Assembly: GCA_965370965.1 (NCBI GenBank)
Contig: CBDUWQ010000127.1
Location: forward strand, 1 to 11,435
Length of the DNA: 11,435 nt
Source of the DNA: GH45 sp965370965
Lineage (GTDB): Bacteria > Bacteroidota > Bacteroidia > Bacteroidales > SZUA-534
Reading direction: 5' to 3'
The position numbers were made by a program, and so were the translations under genes. This document shows, in pieces, positions 1 to 8,420 of the stretch. The notes beneath the pieces were generated by a model that ran no database searches, had not been told where the DNA came from, and was given only the letters and a program-made list of their open reading frames with translations. Positions within the stretch are counted from its first letter, which is position 1; each line of letters starts with the position of its first letter.

Positions 1-1207
1 GTTTAAACATATCACTCACATAAAAAGATCCCTTTTTTATATATGTCATAAACGATAATGGTGCTGTAAATGAAACATCGGCTTGGGATAAATCTAATTG
101 ACATGTATGTATAAAGTCAATGAAATAACTATTTCCAAAATACGCATATTTCGAATCCATATCGTTGGTAAATTCGCCTATTGGTTGCTCTACATAATTC
201 TTAACTGTATTATATTGCTTGCTAAATGTATTTATAAATACTGAATCGGGCTTCCGGTCTTCCATTTCAACCACATTGGCTTTTATGCTTTTTTTATATC
301 TGTTTGTAGCCTTGTCAAAAACAAAATCAATATTAATTAACGCTACAGCCCGCGAATGACTGCGTGCATCAAGCAATAATACAGTATCGCCATTACTGTT
401 TATAACCTTTTCAATGTGTTTTTTATGGTCGTGTCCTGCCAAAATAATATCAAAGCCCGGCACTTGCTTAGCCACTAACTTTGATGCATTCTCATTCATA
501 AACTCTACTCCACCGGGGTTTCCATACATATGGTCTATGCCCGAATGAAACATTCCGATAATCAAATCGGGCTTCTCTTTTTCTTGAATTATTTTTATCC
601 ACTTTTTGGCAGAAACAACCATATCCTTGAATTCTATACCTTGCCAAAGGTTTTCGGGAATCCAGTTTGGAATGGCAGGAGTAATTAACCCCAAAATAGA
701 AACTTTAACACCTTGTCGTTCAATAATAGTATATGGCGTAAAATATGGTTTACCTGTGTTTTTTTCAATTGCATTGGCTGCGAGATACGGCATTTTTAAT
801 TGTTTCCTAAACCTGTCATAAACAGCATGGCCTGTTTCAATATCGTGGTTGCCAACAGTGGCAGCATCATAACCCATAAAATTTAAAACTTCGGCACCAA
901 GGTGTGGGGCAATTGTATCTTCAAAGTTATAGTAATAAACCGTAGGCTGTCCCTGTAAAAAGTCGCCATTATCGAGCAATATTACCCTATCTGGATTTTT
1001 ATCTCTTACACTTTTAACAAATGAGGCAATGCTTGCCAAAGAGTTTGATACCTTTTTTTGCTCAACAAAATCATACGGAAAAATTGTTCCGTGAATATCG
1101 GTGGTTTGAATTATTTTAAGGTTAACACAGTTGGGTTTTTGATTGTTGCAACTATAGAAAACAATTGAAAGAAATAACAGAAGAATTAGGGTAAATTTCA
1201 TTTTCAT
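1..1207 (-). CDS. 5'-nucleotidase/UshA-type metallophosphatase lipoprotein (3' end beyond the window)
   Basis: The frame is open from ATG at 1207 to the left edge, about 402 codons, with the C-terminus missing. The N-terminus is a lipoprotein-like signal: MKMK, a hydrophobic stretch and FYSC, with Cys20 as the probable lipidated residue. The calcineurin-like metal-binding motifs follow in order: TTDIHG (35-40, D37/H39), GDFLQG (81-86), GNHD (119-122), HSG (221-223) and GHDH (258-261). The last visible residues, GSFYVSDMF, resemble the start of the substrate-binding region of the 5'-nucleotidase C-terminal domain. Family members hydrolyse nucleotides, UDP-sugars or related phosphoesters outside the cytoplasm; the substrate here cannot be read from sequence. 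An envelope location is inferred from the signal. A second Met at residue 3 is an alternative start. The gene appears to stand alone, with 304 bases separating it from the M16 gene upstream. Confidence 0.9.
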   Translation of the reverse strand, partial: MKMKFTLILLLFLSIVFYSCNNQKPNCVNLKIIQTTDIHGTIFPYDFVEQKKVSNSLASIASFVKSVRDKNPDRVILLDNGDFLQGQPTVYYYNFEDTIAPHLGAEVLNFMGYDAATVGNHDIETGHAVYDRFRKQLKMPYLAANAIEKNTGKPYFTPYTIIERQGVKVSILGLITPAIPNWIPENLWQGIEFKDMVVSAKKWIKIIQEKEKPDLIIGMFHSGIDHMYGNPGGVEFMNENASKLVAKQVPGFDIILAGHDHKKHIEKVINSNGDTVLLLDARSHSRAVALINIDFVFDKATNRYKKSIKANVVEMEDRKPDSVFINTFSKQYNTVKNYVEQPIGEFTNDMDSKYAYFGNSYFIDFIHTCQLDLSQADVSFTAPLSFMTYIKKGSFYVSDMFK

Positions 1208-1304
1208 AATTACCAAGTATTGAATAAACCTTGAAATTACAAAATAAACTATGAATACATTAAATAAAATTACAATATTTTTTTGAATGTTACCGCTATA
1301 AATC

Positions 1305-1323
1305 CTAACCTTAGTAAGGTTGG
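1305..1323. repeat. inverted repeat around AACCTTAGTAAGGTT
   Basis: AACCTTA and TAAGGTT flank a single central G (1307-1321). Two further outer pairs (U-G and C-G) extend the stem to 1305-1323. No T-run follows on either strand, so it is not a standard intrinsic terminator. It lies in the 1208-1511 gap, which has no convincing gene, and may mark the edge of the repeat-like block that follows. I cannot tell whether it is a protein-binding site, an element end or chance. Confidence 0.5.
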
Positions 1324-1395
1324 TTTGTGGGTTTTTAAAATTAACTTATTTTATTTATGTATTCAGTCCTCAGTCAAAAAGCTTACTGTCACTAT

Positions 1396-1450
1396 GCTCG
1401 GGGCGTTGCCCCGAGCTGAAATATTATGCCCCTGAATCAAGTTTGGGGCA
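1396..1450. repeat. GC-rich double-hairpin island, likely a dispersed palindromic repeat
   Basis: Two hairpins sit side by side in otherwise AT-rich DNA. The first (1396-1416) is a perfect 9-bp stem, GCTCGGGGC/GCCCCGAGC, with a GTT loop. The second (1427-1450) is a 6-bp stem, TGCCCC/GGGGCA, with a 12-base loop. They lie just downstream of the M16 gene on the minus strand, but no U-tract follows, so a terminator role is unproven. The base composition differs sharply from the flanks, which fits an intergenic REP-like or mobile-element-derived repeat. The 63-codon open frame over this region (1320-1511) has no visible signal or domain and is more simply a by-product of the repeat. Confidence 0.5.
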
Positions 1451-1488
1451 GCCTCTTGCAGGGCGTTCGTTGTTCCTATTAAAAACAC

Positions 1489-1515
1489 CTGACTTTATGG
1501 ATAGGCTCTAATTAA
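1489..1515. repeat. 27-bp dispersed repeat, copy A (M16 gene 3' end)
   Basis: This segment, beginning CTGACTTTATGG and ending CTAATTAA, matches 8394-8420 at 23 of 27 positions. On the minus strand it supplies the TAA stop (1514-1512) of the M16 peptidase gene. Read on the plus strand in the shared frame it encodes DFMDRL followed by a stop, whereas copy B encodes DFMGRG and a stop. It adjoins the palindromic island at 1396-1450 and may be the edge of the same element. Confidence 0.6.
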
Positions 1516-4397
1516 TCGCGGTAAAGAGTTTTTTCCTTTACGTTAATAACTTTTCCGTATTTGCTTAAACCTTTATAATCCAATTTCTTTTTATTACCAA
1601 CAATTGTAATAACCATTGGCTTATTTTTAATTGATTTATTATAGAAATCAGTTATTTCAGAAAACTCCATATTTTGGTAATCAGATTTGAATAGCTCTGC
1701 CGGGTCAGATGTAAATCCTTTTTGTTTTAATTCTACAATATAACTGCTTAATTTTCTAAAACCCGGATTTTTTGCAATTGCACTTTGCTCAAGATAAGGT
1801 CTTATTATCTCTATACGATCTTTTTTCTCCGGCATATTCCTAACTAAATCCATAAAAACTTCTAATGCTTCAGCAGTTTTGTCAGCCTGTGTTCCCACAT
1901 AACCAATAAAATAAGCCGGTTTACCCAATTTATTTGGTAATTTGTATGCTGCTCCTGCACCATATGCTAATGAACGGTATTCACGTATTTCTTGTAAAAC
2001 TAATCCTGAAAATCCTCCTCCAAAATATTGATTAAAAGCTTCTGCCTGTGGTATTTCATTTTGCTTTATTTCATTACCATTTGATAGAAAGAAAATTTTG
2101 CTCTGAATGGCACTTTTTTTATTTATAAAATAAACTGTGTTTTCAGTATATTGTTTTATAGACTTATAAATGGGTACGTTACCTTGTTTAAGATTGTCCT
2201 TAAAATTTAGGTTTTTCTTTATTAATTCAGCTACTTCATTACTTTTTTTTCTCCCGGAATAATGTATTTCAGTTGTATATTCTGTAGATTTTAAAAATTC
2301 AGCAACTAAATCATTGGCTTGTAATGCTTTTATCTCTTTTAAAGTCAGTCGACTAAGAAACTCAGATTCATTACCATATCGAACCCAGTCAATGGCAGCC
2401 GAGGCTACCTGATCCGGTTCTGTTCTTTCTATTTTACGATTAGCCTGTTCCCCCTCCAAAATGATTTTGGTATCTTCTTGAGCAATTTTTGGGTTATTTA
2501 TTATTCCATTAATTAAAAATAATGCTCTTTCTAATTTATTTTCAATGCCTGAAATTGAAATAGATGTGTAGCTGTCATTTGAATAAATACTATATGTAGC
2601 ACCAATTTTGGCAAATTCATTTTTTAATTCTTCTTTACTGTATTCATCAGTATATGCCATGTTCATAATCTGGGTGGCATACTTCATCATAGGAATTTCT
2701 TTATTTCCTACAGAGAATTTAATTGTAAGTGAATATATGTCATTTTGTGGATTGGGAGTTGTAAACAGTTTAATACCTTTTGAAATTTCGTTTACATTTA
2801 TATCTTTTTCAAAATCAATATATCTCGGAGTATATTTTAAAGGTTTAATTTTATCAAGCTTTTTCTGAAATTCTGATTTTGCATTAGTATTTGATATTAC
2901 CGGCTTAAATCCGGGTTTTTCAATTTTATCATTTTTTGTTTTTCCCATTTTTGAGAAGAATGCTAAATAATTATCACCATAATATTTATTTGCAACTTTT
3001 ATTACATCGTCTTTTGTAATTTTACTAATTCTTTCCGGATAATTTCGAAGCTCAAAAACATTACCTTCCTGAGCAAAAGTTTCGCCAATAAGAACACCAC
3101 GATATTTATTTGTTTCCATTGATTTCTGGTGCTGACGATATAACTCTTTTTTTATTGCATCTATTCTCCAATCTTCAAATTCACCTTTTTTAACAATGCT
3201 AATTTTATCTAAAACTAATTTTTCAGCTTCTTCAAGGCTTTGCCCAATAATTTTTGGAACAATAAAAGCAATGGTTAAACCATAATCATAATAAGGAAAT
3301 GTAAATAACTGTGCAGCCAAAATTTCATTATTCAAAGCCAGTTGATCTAATAAGCCGGAACCACTTTCGTTTGACAATATTCCATCACAAACTTGTAAAG
3401 CCAACTCATCAGGGTGACCTTCGGGAACTGTGGCAAATCCTAACATTCCTATTTTTACAGGCGACATTTTAACTTCAACCAGTTCGCGACCATTAAGCGG
3501 TTTTTCGTCCCATGTTTTTCTTTTTGGAGTTTCTTTTTTTGTCCAACTGCCAAATGCTGCCTCAACCATAGGTTTAACCTGTTCGCTGTTAAAATCGCCT
3601 GAAAGGACTAATGCCATGTTATTTGGAACATACCATGTATTATAGAAGTCGTACATTTTTGTTAACGATGGGTTTTTTAAATCATCATTAGTTCCAATCA
3701 ATGATTGTTGCCCGTATGGATGCGATTTAAAGAAGTTTTTTTGAAATTCTTGTATCATATTCATAATGAACATGTCAGCATACATATTTTTCTCTTCATA
3801 AACAACTTCCAATTCCGATTGAAATCCACGAAAAACAGCATCTTTAATTCTATGGGCATAAAGCTCTAACCAAGGTTCAATTTGGTTGGGAGGGAACGTA
3901 TTAAAAAAAACTGTACGATCAGGCGATGTATTGGCATTTAATCCGGTTCCACCCATTTTTTTCACAACGTTTGCAAATTCATTCGGAATAGCAAAATTAT
4001 TAGCCTCAATTGATTGCTTGTTAATTTTTAATTGAATAGTTTTTCTTTGGTCTTCATCAGTAGTTTTACCTAACTCGTCATATAGAGCAAAAATTGTGTC
4101 AATATGAATCTTTTCTTTATCCCAATCAGTTGTTCCTAATTGCGAGGTGCCTTTAAATAGCATGTGTTCCATATAATGAGCCATTCCTGTTGCGTCTGCC
4201 GGGTCATCTTTTCCTCCGGCTTTACATACCATATAACCAAAAACCTCGGCTCTGGTGGGGTCTTCATTTAAAATAATGGTTAATCCATTATTTAATTTAT
4301 ACTGTTCAAGATGTTTTAATCCTTGAGCGTTAGAAATTGCTATAAATATTGTAAGGAATACAATTGTTAGCACAGTTTGTAAAGATTTTTTTTTCAT
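1512..4397 (-). CDS. secreted M16 family zinc metallopeptidase, double-domain form
   Basis: This is a 961-residue insulinase/pitrilysin-type peptidase. A signal peptide (MKKK, hydrophobic core, likely cut at SNA-QG near residue 24) predicts export to the periplasm. The N-terminal M16 domain carries the inverted zinc motif H74-Y-M-E77-H78 in the typical setting AHYMEHMLFKG. A third zinc ligand is expected at the VVYEE segment (E201/E202). The second half is a second M16 repeat without HxxEH, so it is the non-catalytic half of the clamshell. It keeps the family's EIREYRSLAY segment (R805 to Y812), which helps bind substrate. The length fits a single-chain M16 protein holding both halves. It probably degrades peptides or misfolded fragments in the envelope; the substrate is unknown. 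It lies 133 bases downstream of gcvP but is separated from it by a strong terminator, so it should have its own promoter; I found no convincing match in 4398-4466. Confidence 0.95.
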   Translation of the reverse strand: MKKKSLQTVLTIVFLTIFIAISNAQGLKHLEQYKLNNGLTIILNEDPTRAEVFGYMVCKAGGKDDPADATGMAHYMEHMLFKGTSQLGTTDWDKEKIHIDTIFALYDELGKTTDEDQRKTIQLKINKQSIEANNFAIPNEFANVVKKMGGTGLNANTSPDRTVFFNTFPPNQIEPWLELYAHRIKDAVFRGFQSELEVVYEEKNMYADMFIMNMIQEFQKNFFKSHPYGQQSLIGTNDDLKNPSLTKMYDFYNTWYVPNNMALVLSGDFNSEQVKPMVEAAFGSWTKKETPKRKTWDEKPLNGRELVEVKMSPVKIGMLGFATVPEGHPDELALQVCDGILSNESGSGLLDQLALNNEILAAQLFTFPYYDYGLTIAFIVPKIIGQSLEEAEKLVLDKISIVKKGEFEDWRIDAIKKELYRQHQKSMETNKYRGVLIGETFAQEGNVFELRNYPERISKITKDDVIKVANKYYGDNYLAFFSKMGKTKNDKIEKPGFKPVISNTNAKSEFQKKLDKIKPLKYTPRYIDFEKDINVNEISKGIKLFTTPNPQNDIYSLTIKFSVGNKEIPMMKYATQIMNMAYTDEYSKEELKNEFAKIGATYSIYSNDSYTSISISGIENKLERALFLINGIINNPKIAQEDTKIILEGEQANRKIERTEPDQVASAAIDWVRYGNESEFLSRLTLKEIKALQANDLVAEFLKSTEYTTEIHYSGRKKSNEVAELIKKNLNFKDNLKQGNVPIYKSIKQYTENTVYFINKKSAIQSKIFFLSNGNEIKQNEIPQAEAFNQYFGGGFSGLVLQEIREYRSLAYGAGAAYKLPNKLGKPAYFIGYVGTQADKTAEALEVFMDLVRNMPEKKDRIEIIRPYLEQSAIAKNPGFRKLSSYIVELKQKGFTSDPAELFKSDYQNMEFSEITDFYNKSIKNKPMVITIVGNKKKLDYKGLSKYGKVINVKEKTLYRD

Positions 4398-4466
4398 AAT
4401 GATAATTTAATTATTTTGGTTTTTCGAAATGTTTGACTACAAAAATCTATATAGGTTACAGATAAT

Positions 4467-4497
4467 AAAAAAAAAGCCTGAATAATTATTCAGGCTT
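4467..4497 (-). terminator. intrinsic terminator of gcvP
   Basis: A 24-bp perfect palindrome (4474-4497; arms AAGCCTGAATAA and TTATTCAGGCTT) begins 33 bases past the gcvP stop. On the minus strand it is followed by nine T (4475-4467, partly overlapping the stem), the standard layout of a Rho-independent terminator. No matching T-run follows on the plus strand, so it acts for gcvP and insulates the M16 gene. Confidence 0.9.
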
Positions 4498-4530
4498 AAC
4501 AAATATATTATGATAATAACATTTATGATT

Positions 4531-7392
4531 TTAGTATTCTGAAATTGGTGCGCAAGTACAAACCAAATTTCGGTCACCATATCCTTCATCAACCCGGTTT
4601 ATTGCAGGCCAAAATTTATTTTGACTTGACCAATCTAATGGATATGCTGCCCTTAGCCTGCTATATGTATGATCCCAATTATCATCGACACACTCAATTG
4701 CAGTATGCGGGGCATTTTTTAACAGGTTATCATTGGCATCGGCACTACCGTTTTTTATTTCGGTAATTTCTTCCATAATTGATGCCATTGCTTCAATAAA
4801 ACGATCTAACTCCTCTTTGTTTTCGCTTTCGGTAGGCTCAACCATTAATGTTTCGTGAACAGGAAATGAAAGTGTTGGTGCATGATAGCCATAATCCATA
4901 AGTCGTTTTGCCACATCAACAGTTTCAACTCCATATTCTTGACGGAAATGGCGGCAGTCAACAATCATTTCATGACCTACTCTGCCATTGGCTCCCGAAT
5001 ATAAAATATCATAATGCTCTTTAATTCCTTCGGCAAGGTAGTTGGCATTTAATATTGCTATTTTTGTTGATTCGGTAAGTCCTTTGCTACCTAACATTTT
5101 TATATAAGCATGTGTAATAGGCAATACAAACGCGCTTCCATAAGGAGATGCTGATACAGCTTTAATACCATTCTGTCCGCCCGTTTTAACAATTGGGTGC
5201 GATGGCAAAAATGGTTTTAAGTGCTCGGCAACACCAATTGGACCAACGCCCGGACCACCACCGCCATGTGGTATTGCAAATGTTTTATGTAAATTAAGAT
5301 GGCAAACATCGGCACCAATAATACCGGGGCTAGTTAGCCCAACCTGGGCATTCATATTTGCACCATCCATATAAATTTGTCCTCCATTTTCATGGATAAT
5401 ATCCATCATTTTACGAATTTCAACCTCAAATACTCCATGTGTCGATGGGTAGGTAATCATAAATGAGTGTAGGTTTTCTTTATGCTCTTCAGCTTTTGCT
5501 TTAAGGTCGTTAATATCAACATTGCCCTTTTCATCGCAGTTAATTACAACTACCTTACCACCTGCCATAACAGCACTGGCAGGGTTAGTGCCGTGTGCCG
5601 ATGCCGGAATTAGCACAATATTTCTGTGTTCATTACCTTTTGATTTATGGTATTCGCGAATTACCATTAATCCGGCATATTCACCCGCTGCACCCGAGTT
5701 GGGCTGTACCGATACTGCTGCAAATCCGGTAATCTCAGCTAAATCACGCTCTAATTCATCAATAATAATTTGATAGCCTTGAGCTTGGTTTTTTGGCACA
5801 AATGGATGAATATTGCCCATTTCGGGCCAACTTAACGGTAGCATACTTGTGGCAGGATTCAATTTCATGGTACACGAACCCAATGATATCATAGAATGTG
5901 TTAATGAAATATCCTTGCGCTCCAATCTTTTCATATAGCGCATCATTTCTGTTTCTGAATGATACATCTGAAACACCTTTTCTTCAAGAATTGGTGTATT
6001 ACGCATAAATAACTCATCAAAAAACACAAGCTCACTATTCTCTTTTAACGTTACATGCTTTTTACTGTAAGAGGTTGCAATAATCTCTAAAATAGTGTTT
6101 ATATCATTAACAGTAGTAGTTTCGTCTAAACTAATTCCAATGGTATCTGCATCAATATAAAGGAAGTTTATTTTTTTGTTGTACCCTGATTCCAATACTT
6201 TCTTAGCATTAGAATTTGGTAATGTAACACGAAGTGTATCAAAGAAATCTTTATTTTGCTGAACTATGCCAATATCATTTAATCCGTTGCTAAGCAATCC
6301 GGTTAGATTATGTATGCGGTGGGCTATATTTTTTATGCCTTGTGAGCCATGATAGGCTCCATACATGCCGGCCATGGTAGCCAACAGTGCTTGTGCGGTA
6401 CATATGTTTGATGTGGCGCGCTCGCGTTTAATGTGCTGCTCGCGTGTTTGCAGAGCCATGCGCAATGCTTTATTGCCACAACGGTCAATTGATATGCCAA
6501 TAATTCTACCCGGCATGCTCCGTTTTAATTTGTCGGTTGTGGCAAAATATGCTGCATGAGGACCACCGTATCCCATAGGTATTCCAAATCGTTGGGTTGT
6601 GCCACAAACAATGTCGGCATCCCATTCGCCCGGGGGAACCAAAATGGCAAGGCTCATTAAATCGGCAATTACCGATACCATGCTTTTGTTGGCATGTGCC
6701 TTCTCTACAAACTCTTTATAATTTTCAATGGAACCATCAGAGTTTGGGTACTGTATTAAAGCACCAAAAACCTTATCGGTAAATTCAAAGGTTTTGTAGC
6801 TGCCTGTTTTTATCTCAATACCTAGCGGTTCGGATCTTGTAAGCAAAACATCAAGGGTTTGCGGAAAAATCTTTTCGTCAACAAATAATATATTGCCTTC
6901 GTTTTTAACAAACGAGCGGTTGCGTTTATTAAACATCATAATTATAGATTCGGCGGCAGCGGTAGCCTCGTCAAGTAACGATGAATTTGCTATTTCCATT
7001 CCTGTTAAACTCATTACCATGGTTTGGTAATTTAATAGTGCCTCTAACCTGCCTTGTGATATTTCGGCCTGATAAGGTGTATATGATGTGTACCAAACCG
7101 GATTTTCAAAAATATTGCGCAAAATTACCGATGGCGTTATGGTATTGTAATAGCCTTGCCCAATGTATGATTTATGGATTATATTTTTTGAAGCTAACTC
7201 CTTAATGTAGTTTAAATACTCGTATTCCGACAATGGTTCAGAAAGTTTTAAAGGCTCTTTTAACCTAATATCTGAAGGAATTGTCTGATCTATTAGTTCA
7301 TCAATAGAAGATACACCAATTTTTGATAACATACTATCTATATCGGTGGCGTTTGGCCCAATATGGCGTGAAAGAAAATTATTTGAAGACAT
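4531..7392 (-). CDS. gcvP: glycine dehydrogenase (decarboxylating), P-protein of the glycine cleavage system
   Basis: This is a 953-residue, full-length single-chain P-protein. It decarboxylates glycine with pyridoxal phosphate and passes the aminomethyl group to the lipoyl arm of GcvH, in the cytoplasm; GcvT and Lpd complete the cycle. The N-terminus has the typical RHIGP (9-13). The N-terminal half (about 1-440) and C-terminal half (about 450-953) are the two related aminotransferase-like domains. The PLP-binding lysine is K703, in HLNLHKTF followed by the glycine-rich IPHGGGGPG loop. The C-terminus (DRNLVCTC) is also typical. The ATG at 7392 gives the expected family start. gcvH and gcvT are not next to it. 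The gene is closed by the 4467-4497 terminator, so it is probably monocistronic. No glycine-riboswitch-like structure is visible in its leader. Confidence 0.98.
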   Translation of the reverse strand: MSSNNFLSRHIGPNATDIDSMLSKIGVSSIDELIDQTIPSDIRLKEPLKLSEPLSEYEYLNYIKELASKNIIHKSYIGQGYYNTITPSVILRNIFENPVWYTSYTPYQAEISQGRLEALLNYQTMVMSLTGMEIANSSLLDEATAAAESIIMMFNKRNRSFVKNEGNILFVDEKIFPQTLDVLLTRSEPLGIEIKTGSYKTFEFTDKVFGALIQYPNSDGSIENYKEFVEKAHANKSMVSVIADLMSLAILVPPGEWDADIVCGTTQRFGIPMGYGGPHAAYFATTDKLKRSMPGRIIGISIDRCGNKALRMALQTREQHIKRERATSNICTAQALLATMAGMYGAYHGSQGIKNIAHRIHNLTGLLSNGLNDIGIVQQNKDFFDTLRVTLPNSNAKKVLESGYNKKINFLYIDADTIGISLDETTTVNDINTILEIIATSYSKKHVTLKENSELVFFDELFMRNTPILEEKVFQMYHSETEMMRYMKRLERKDISLTHSMISLGSCTMKLNPATSMLPLSWPEMGNIHPFVPKNQAQGYQIIIDELERDLAEITGFAAVSVQPNSGAAGEYAGLMVIREYHKSKGNEHRNIVLIPASAHGTNPASAVMAGGKVVVINCDEKGNVDINDLKAKAEEHKENLHSFMITYPSTHGVFEVEIRKMMDIIHENGGQIYMDGANMNAQVGLTSPGIIGADVCHLNLHKTFAIPHGGGGPGVGPIGVAEHLKPFLPSHPIVKTGGQNGIKAVSASPYGSAFVLPITHAYIKMLGSKGLTESTKIAILNANYLAEGIKEHYDILYSGANGRVGHEMIVDCRHFRQEYGVETVDVAKRLMDYGYHAPTLSFPVHETLMVEPTESENKEELDRFIEAMASIMEEITEIKNGSADANDNLLKNAPHTAIECVDDNWDHTYSRLRAAYPLDWSSQNKFWPAINRVDEGYGDRNLVCTCAPISEY

Positions 7393-7433
7393 AATTTATA
7401 TTTTTTTATAATGATATTTAGTGAAATAAAGTT

Positions 7434-7441
7434 CAAAAATA
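7434..7441 (-). promoter_or_regulatory. possible gcvP -7 element
   Basis: The minus strand reads TATTTTTG, matching the Bacteroidota -7 consensus TAnnTTTG about 40 bases before the gcvP ATG. No TTTG or TTG is found at the expected distance upstream, so only half the promoter is supported, and such matches are common in AT-rich DNA. Confidence 0.3.
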
Positions 7442-7543
7442 AAAAATTACTGCTGTTTATTTTAAAAAATCGAAAATTAAATTAATGTTTGAGAGCAAGA
7501 CAAAACGTGATTATTCTCAGATTACCACAAAAAACAGTTTAAT

Positions 7544-7587
7544 GCTTTGCACTCAAATGGGTTTTATTTTATAGCTTTGGACTCAAA
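7544..7587. repeat. pair of 14-bp direct repeats, 30 bp apart
   Basis: GCTTTGCACTCAAA (7544-7557) and GCTTTGGACTCAAA (7574-7587) differ at one position and are offset by exactly 30 bp, close to three helical turns. They lie upstream of the 7633 gene, and each TTTG coincides with one promoter element. They could be a double operator for a regulator of this gene, or simply a promoter formed by duplication. Confidence 0.6.
7546..7579 (+). promoter_or_regulatory. candidate promoter of the 7633 gene
   Basis: TAGCTTTG (7572-7579) matches the Bacteroidota -7 box TAnnTTTG exactly. TTTG at 7546-7549 can serve as the -33 box, with a 22-base spacer that is slightly long for the consensus. Transcription would start near 7586, leaving a leader of about 47 bases before the ATG at 7633. 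Confidence 0.55.
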
Positions 7588-7632
7588 ACAAAAAATAATT
7601 CATTCAGGTTCGATTCTAATCCTAAAAGTATT

Positions 7633-8280
7633 ATGATACGCAAACTTTTTTTATTGATAGTGTTATTAACAACTGTAATAGATTGTATGTCGCAAGAATC
7701 GACCTTATGGCTGCGTAATGGTAAAAAAATTACTATAAGTAGCTACGCATTAGATATTACCGAATATTACGATGGTAAGATTGTTTATAAAACCGTTGCC
7801 GGAAAAGAGAAAAGCAAGTATCTTGAAGATGTTTTTTCTGTTGTAGAAAGTAATGGGAAAGAGACTGTTTTATATACCCAAAATGTTGAATTTGGAGAGA
7901 TATTGACTCCTGAACAGATGAAACAATATGTAATTGGTATTGGCGATGCGCGTAATGCAATAATATCTCCACTAATTGGTATGGGAGGTGTATTATCGGG
8001 TTTGGCAGGGGCATTAATTCCTCAGCCCGAAATAAAATTAGGAAATAGCAGTATGCCTATTCCGGTTGGGGTACTTGTGCCAGTAACTTATATGGCAATT
8101 GCGGGAGCAACCACACCAAAGGCAGATAAATTGCAACAAAAATTTCCTGTAAAAGCTAGTAATGAGCATTATTTAATGGGCTACCAAGAGGGCATTAAAA
8201 AGAAACGCATTAAAGAGAGCTTTATTGGAGCGGGTTTTGGTTTTCTTGTGGGGATACTAATTGTTACTACAGCTAATTAG
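7633..8280 (+). CDS. secreted or membrane protein of unknown function with glycine-rich hydrophobic segments
   Basis: I do not recognise a named family for this 215-residue protein. It starts with a signal peptide (MIRK, hydrophobic core, probable cleavage near CMS-QE at about residue 20). Residues 24-85 look like a small beta-rich domain (LRNGKKI ... DVFSVVESNGKETVLY). Two glycine-rich hydrophobic stretches follow, at about 109-130 and 142-160. A basic segment, GYQEGIKKKRIK (183-194), precedes a final hydrophobic segment, FIGAGFGFLVGILIV (197-211), that could span a membrane or form a glycine-zipper helix. An envelope location is likely. It is transcribed divergently from gcvP, with its own candidate promoter, and convergently with the MBL gene, so it is probably a single-gene unit. 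Confidence that it is a real gene is high because of the signal peptide and composition; function is unknown. Confidence 0.8.
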   Translation: MIRKLFLLIVLLTTVIDCMSQESTLWLRNGKKITISSYALDITEYYDGKIVYKTVAGKEKSKYLEDVFSVVESNGKETVLYTQNVEFGEILTPEQMKQYVIGIGDARNAIISPLIGMGGVLSGLAGALIPQPEIKLGNSSMPIPVGVLVPVTYMAIAGATTPKADKLQQKFPVKASNEHYLMGYQEGIKKKRIKESFIGAGFGFLVGILIVTTAN

Positions 8281-8393
8281 AGGTTGTCTATAAATTAAAC
8301 AAATTCTCAATATTGTTCCAATCATAATTTCATTTTCAACTCAACTTTTCTGCTTAGAACGCTAAACCCTTAGTTATTCCGTCAATAATAAAG

Positions 8394-8420
8394 CTGACTT
8401 TATGGGCAGGGGCTAATTAA
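8394..8420. repeat. 27-bp dispersed repeat, copy B (MBL gene 3' end)
   Basis: This is the partner of 1489-1515, matching at 23 of 27 positions. On the minus strand it supplies the TAG stop (8415-8413) of the MBL gene, in a different frame from the one that gives the M16 gene its TAA. It lies at the end of the convergent gap 8281-8412, where no other structure is evident. Confidence 0.6.

Noticed and set aside
1..8. GTTTAAAC palindrome at the left edge
   Set aside because: It lies inside the phosphatase reading frame (encoding part of DMFK) and is explained by coding sequence.
1320..1511. 63-codon open frame on the plus strand
   Set aside because: It runs through the palindromic island and repeat copy A, has no signal or domain, and is best explained as repeat-derived.
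7393..7632. Possible glycine riboswitch upstream of gcvP
   Set aside because: No tandem aptamer-like conserved core or stable multi-stem structure is visible; the region is mainly AT-rich promoter DNA.
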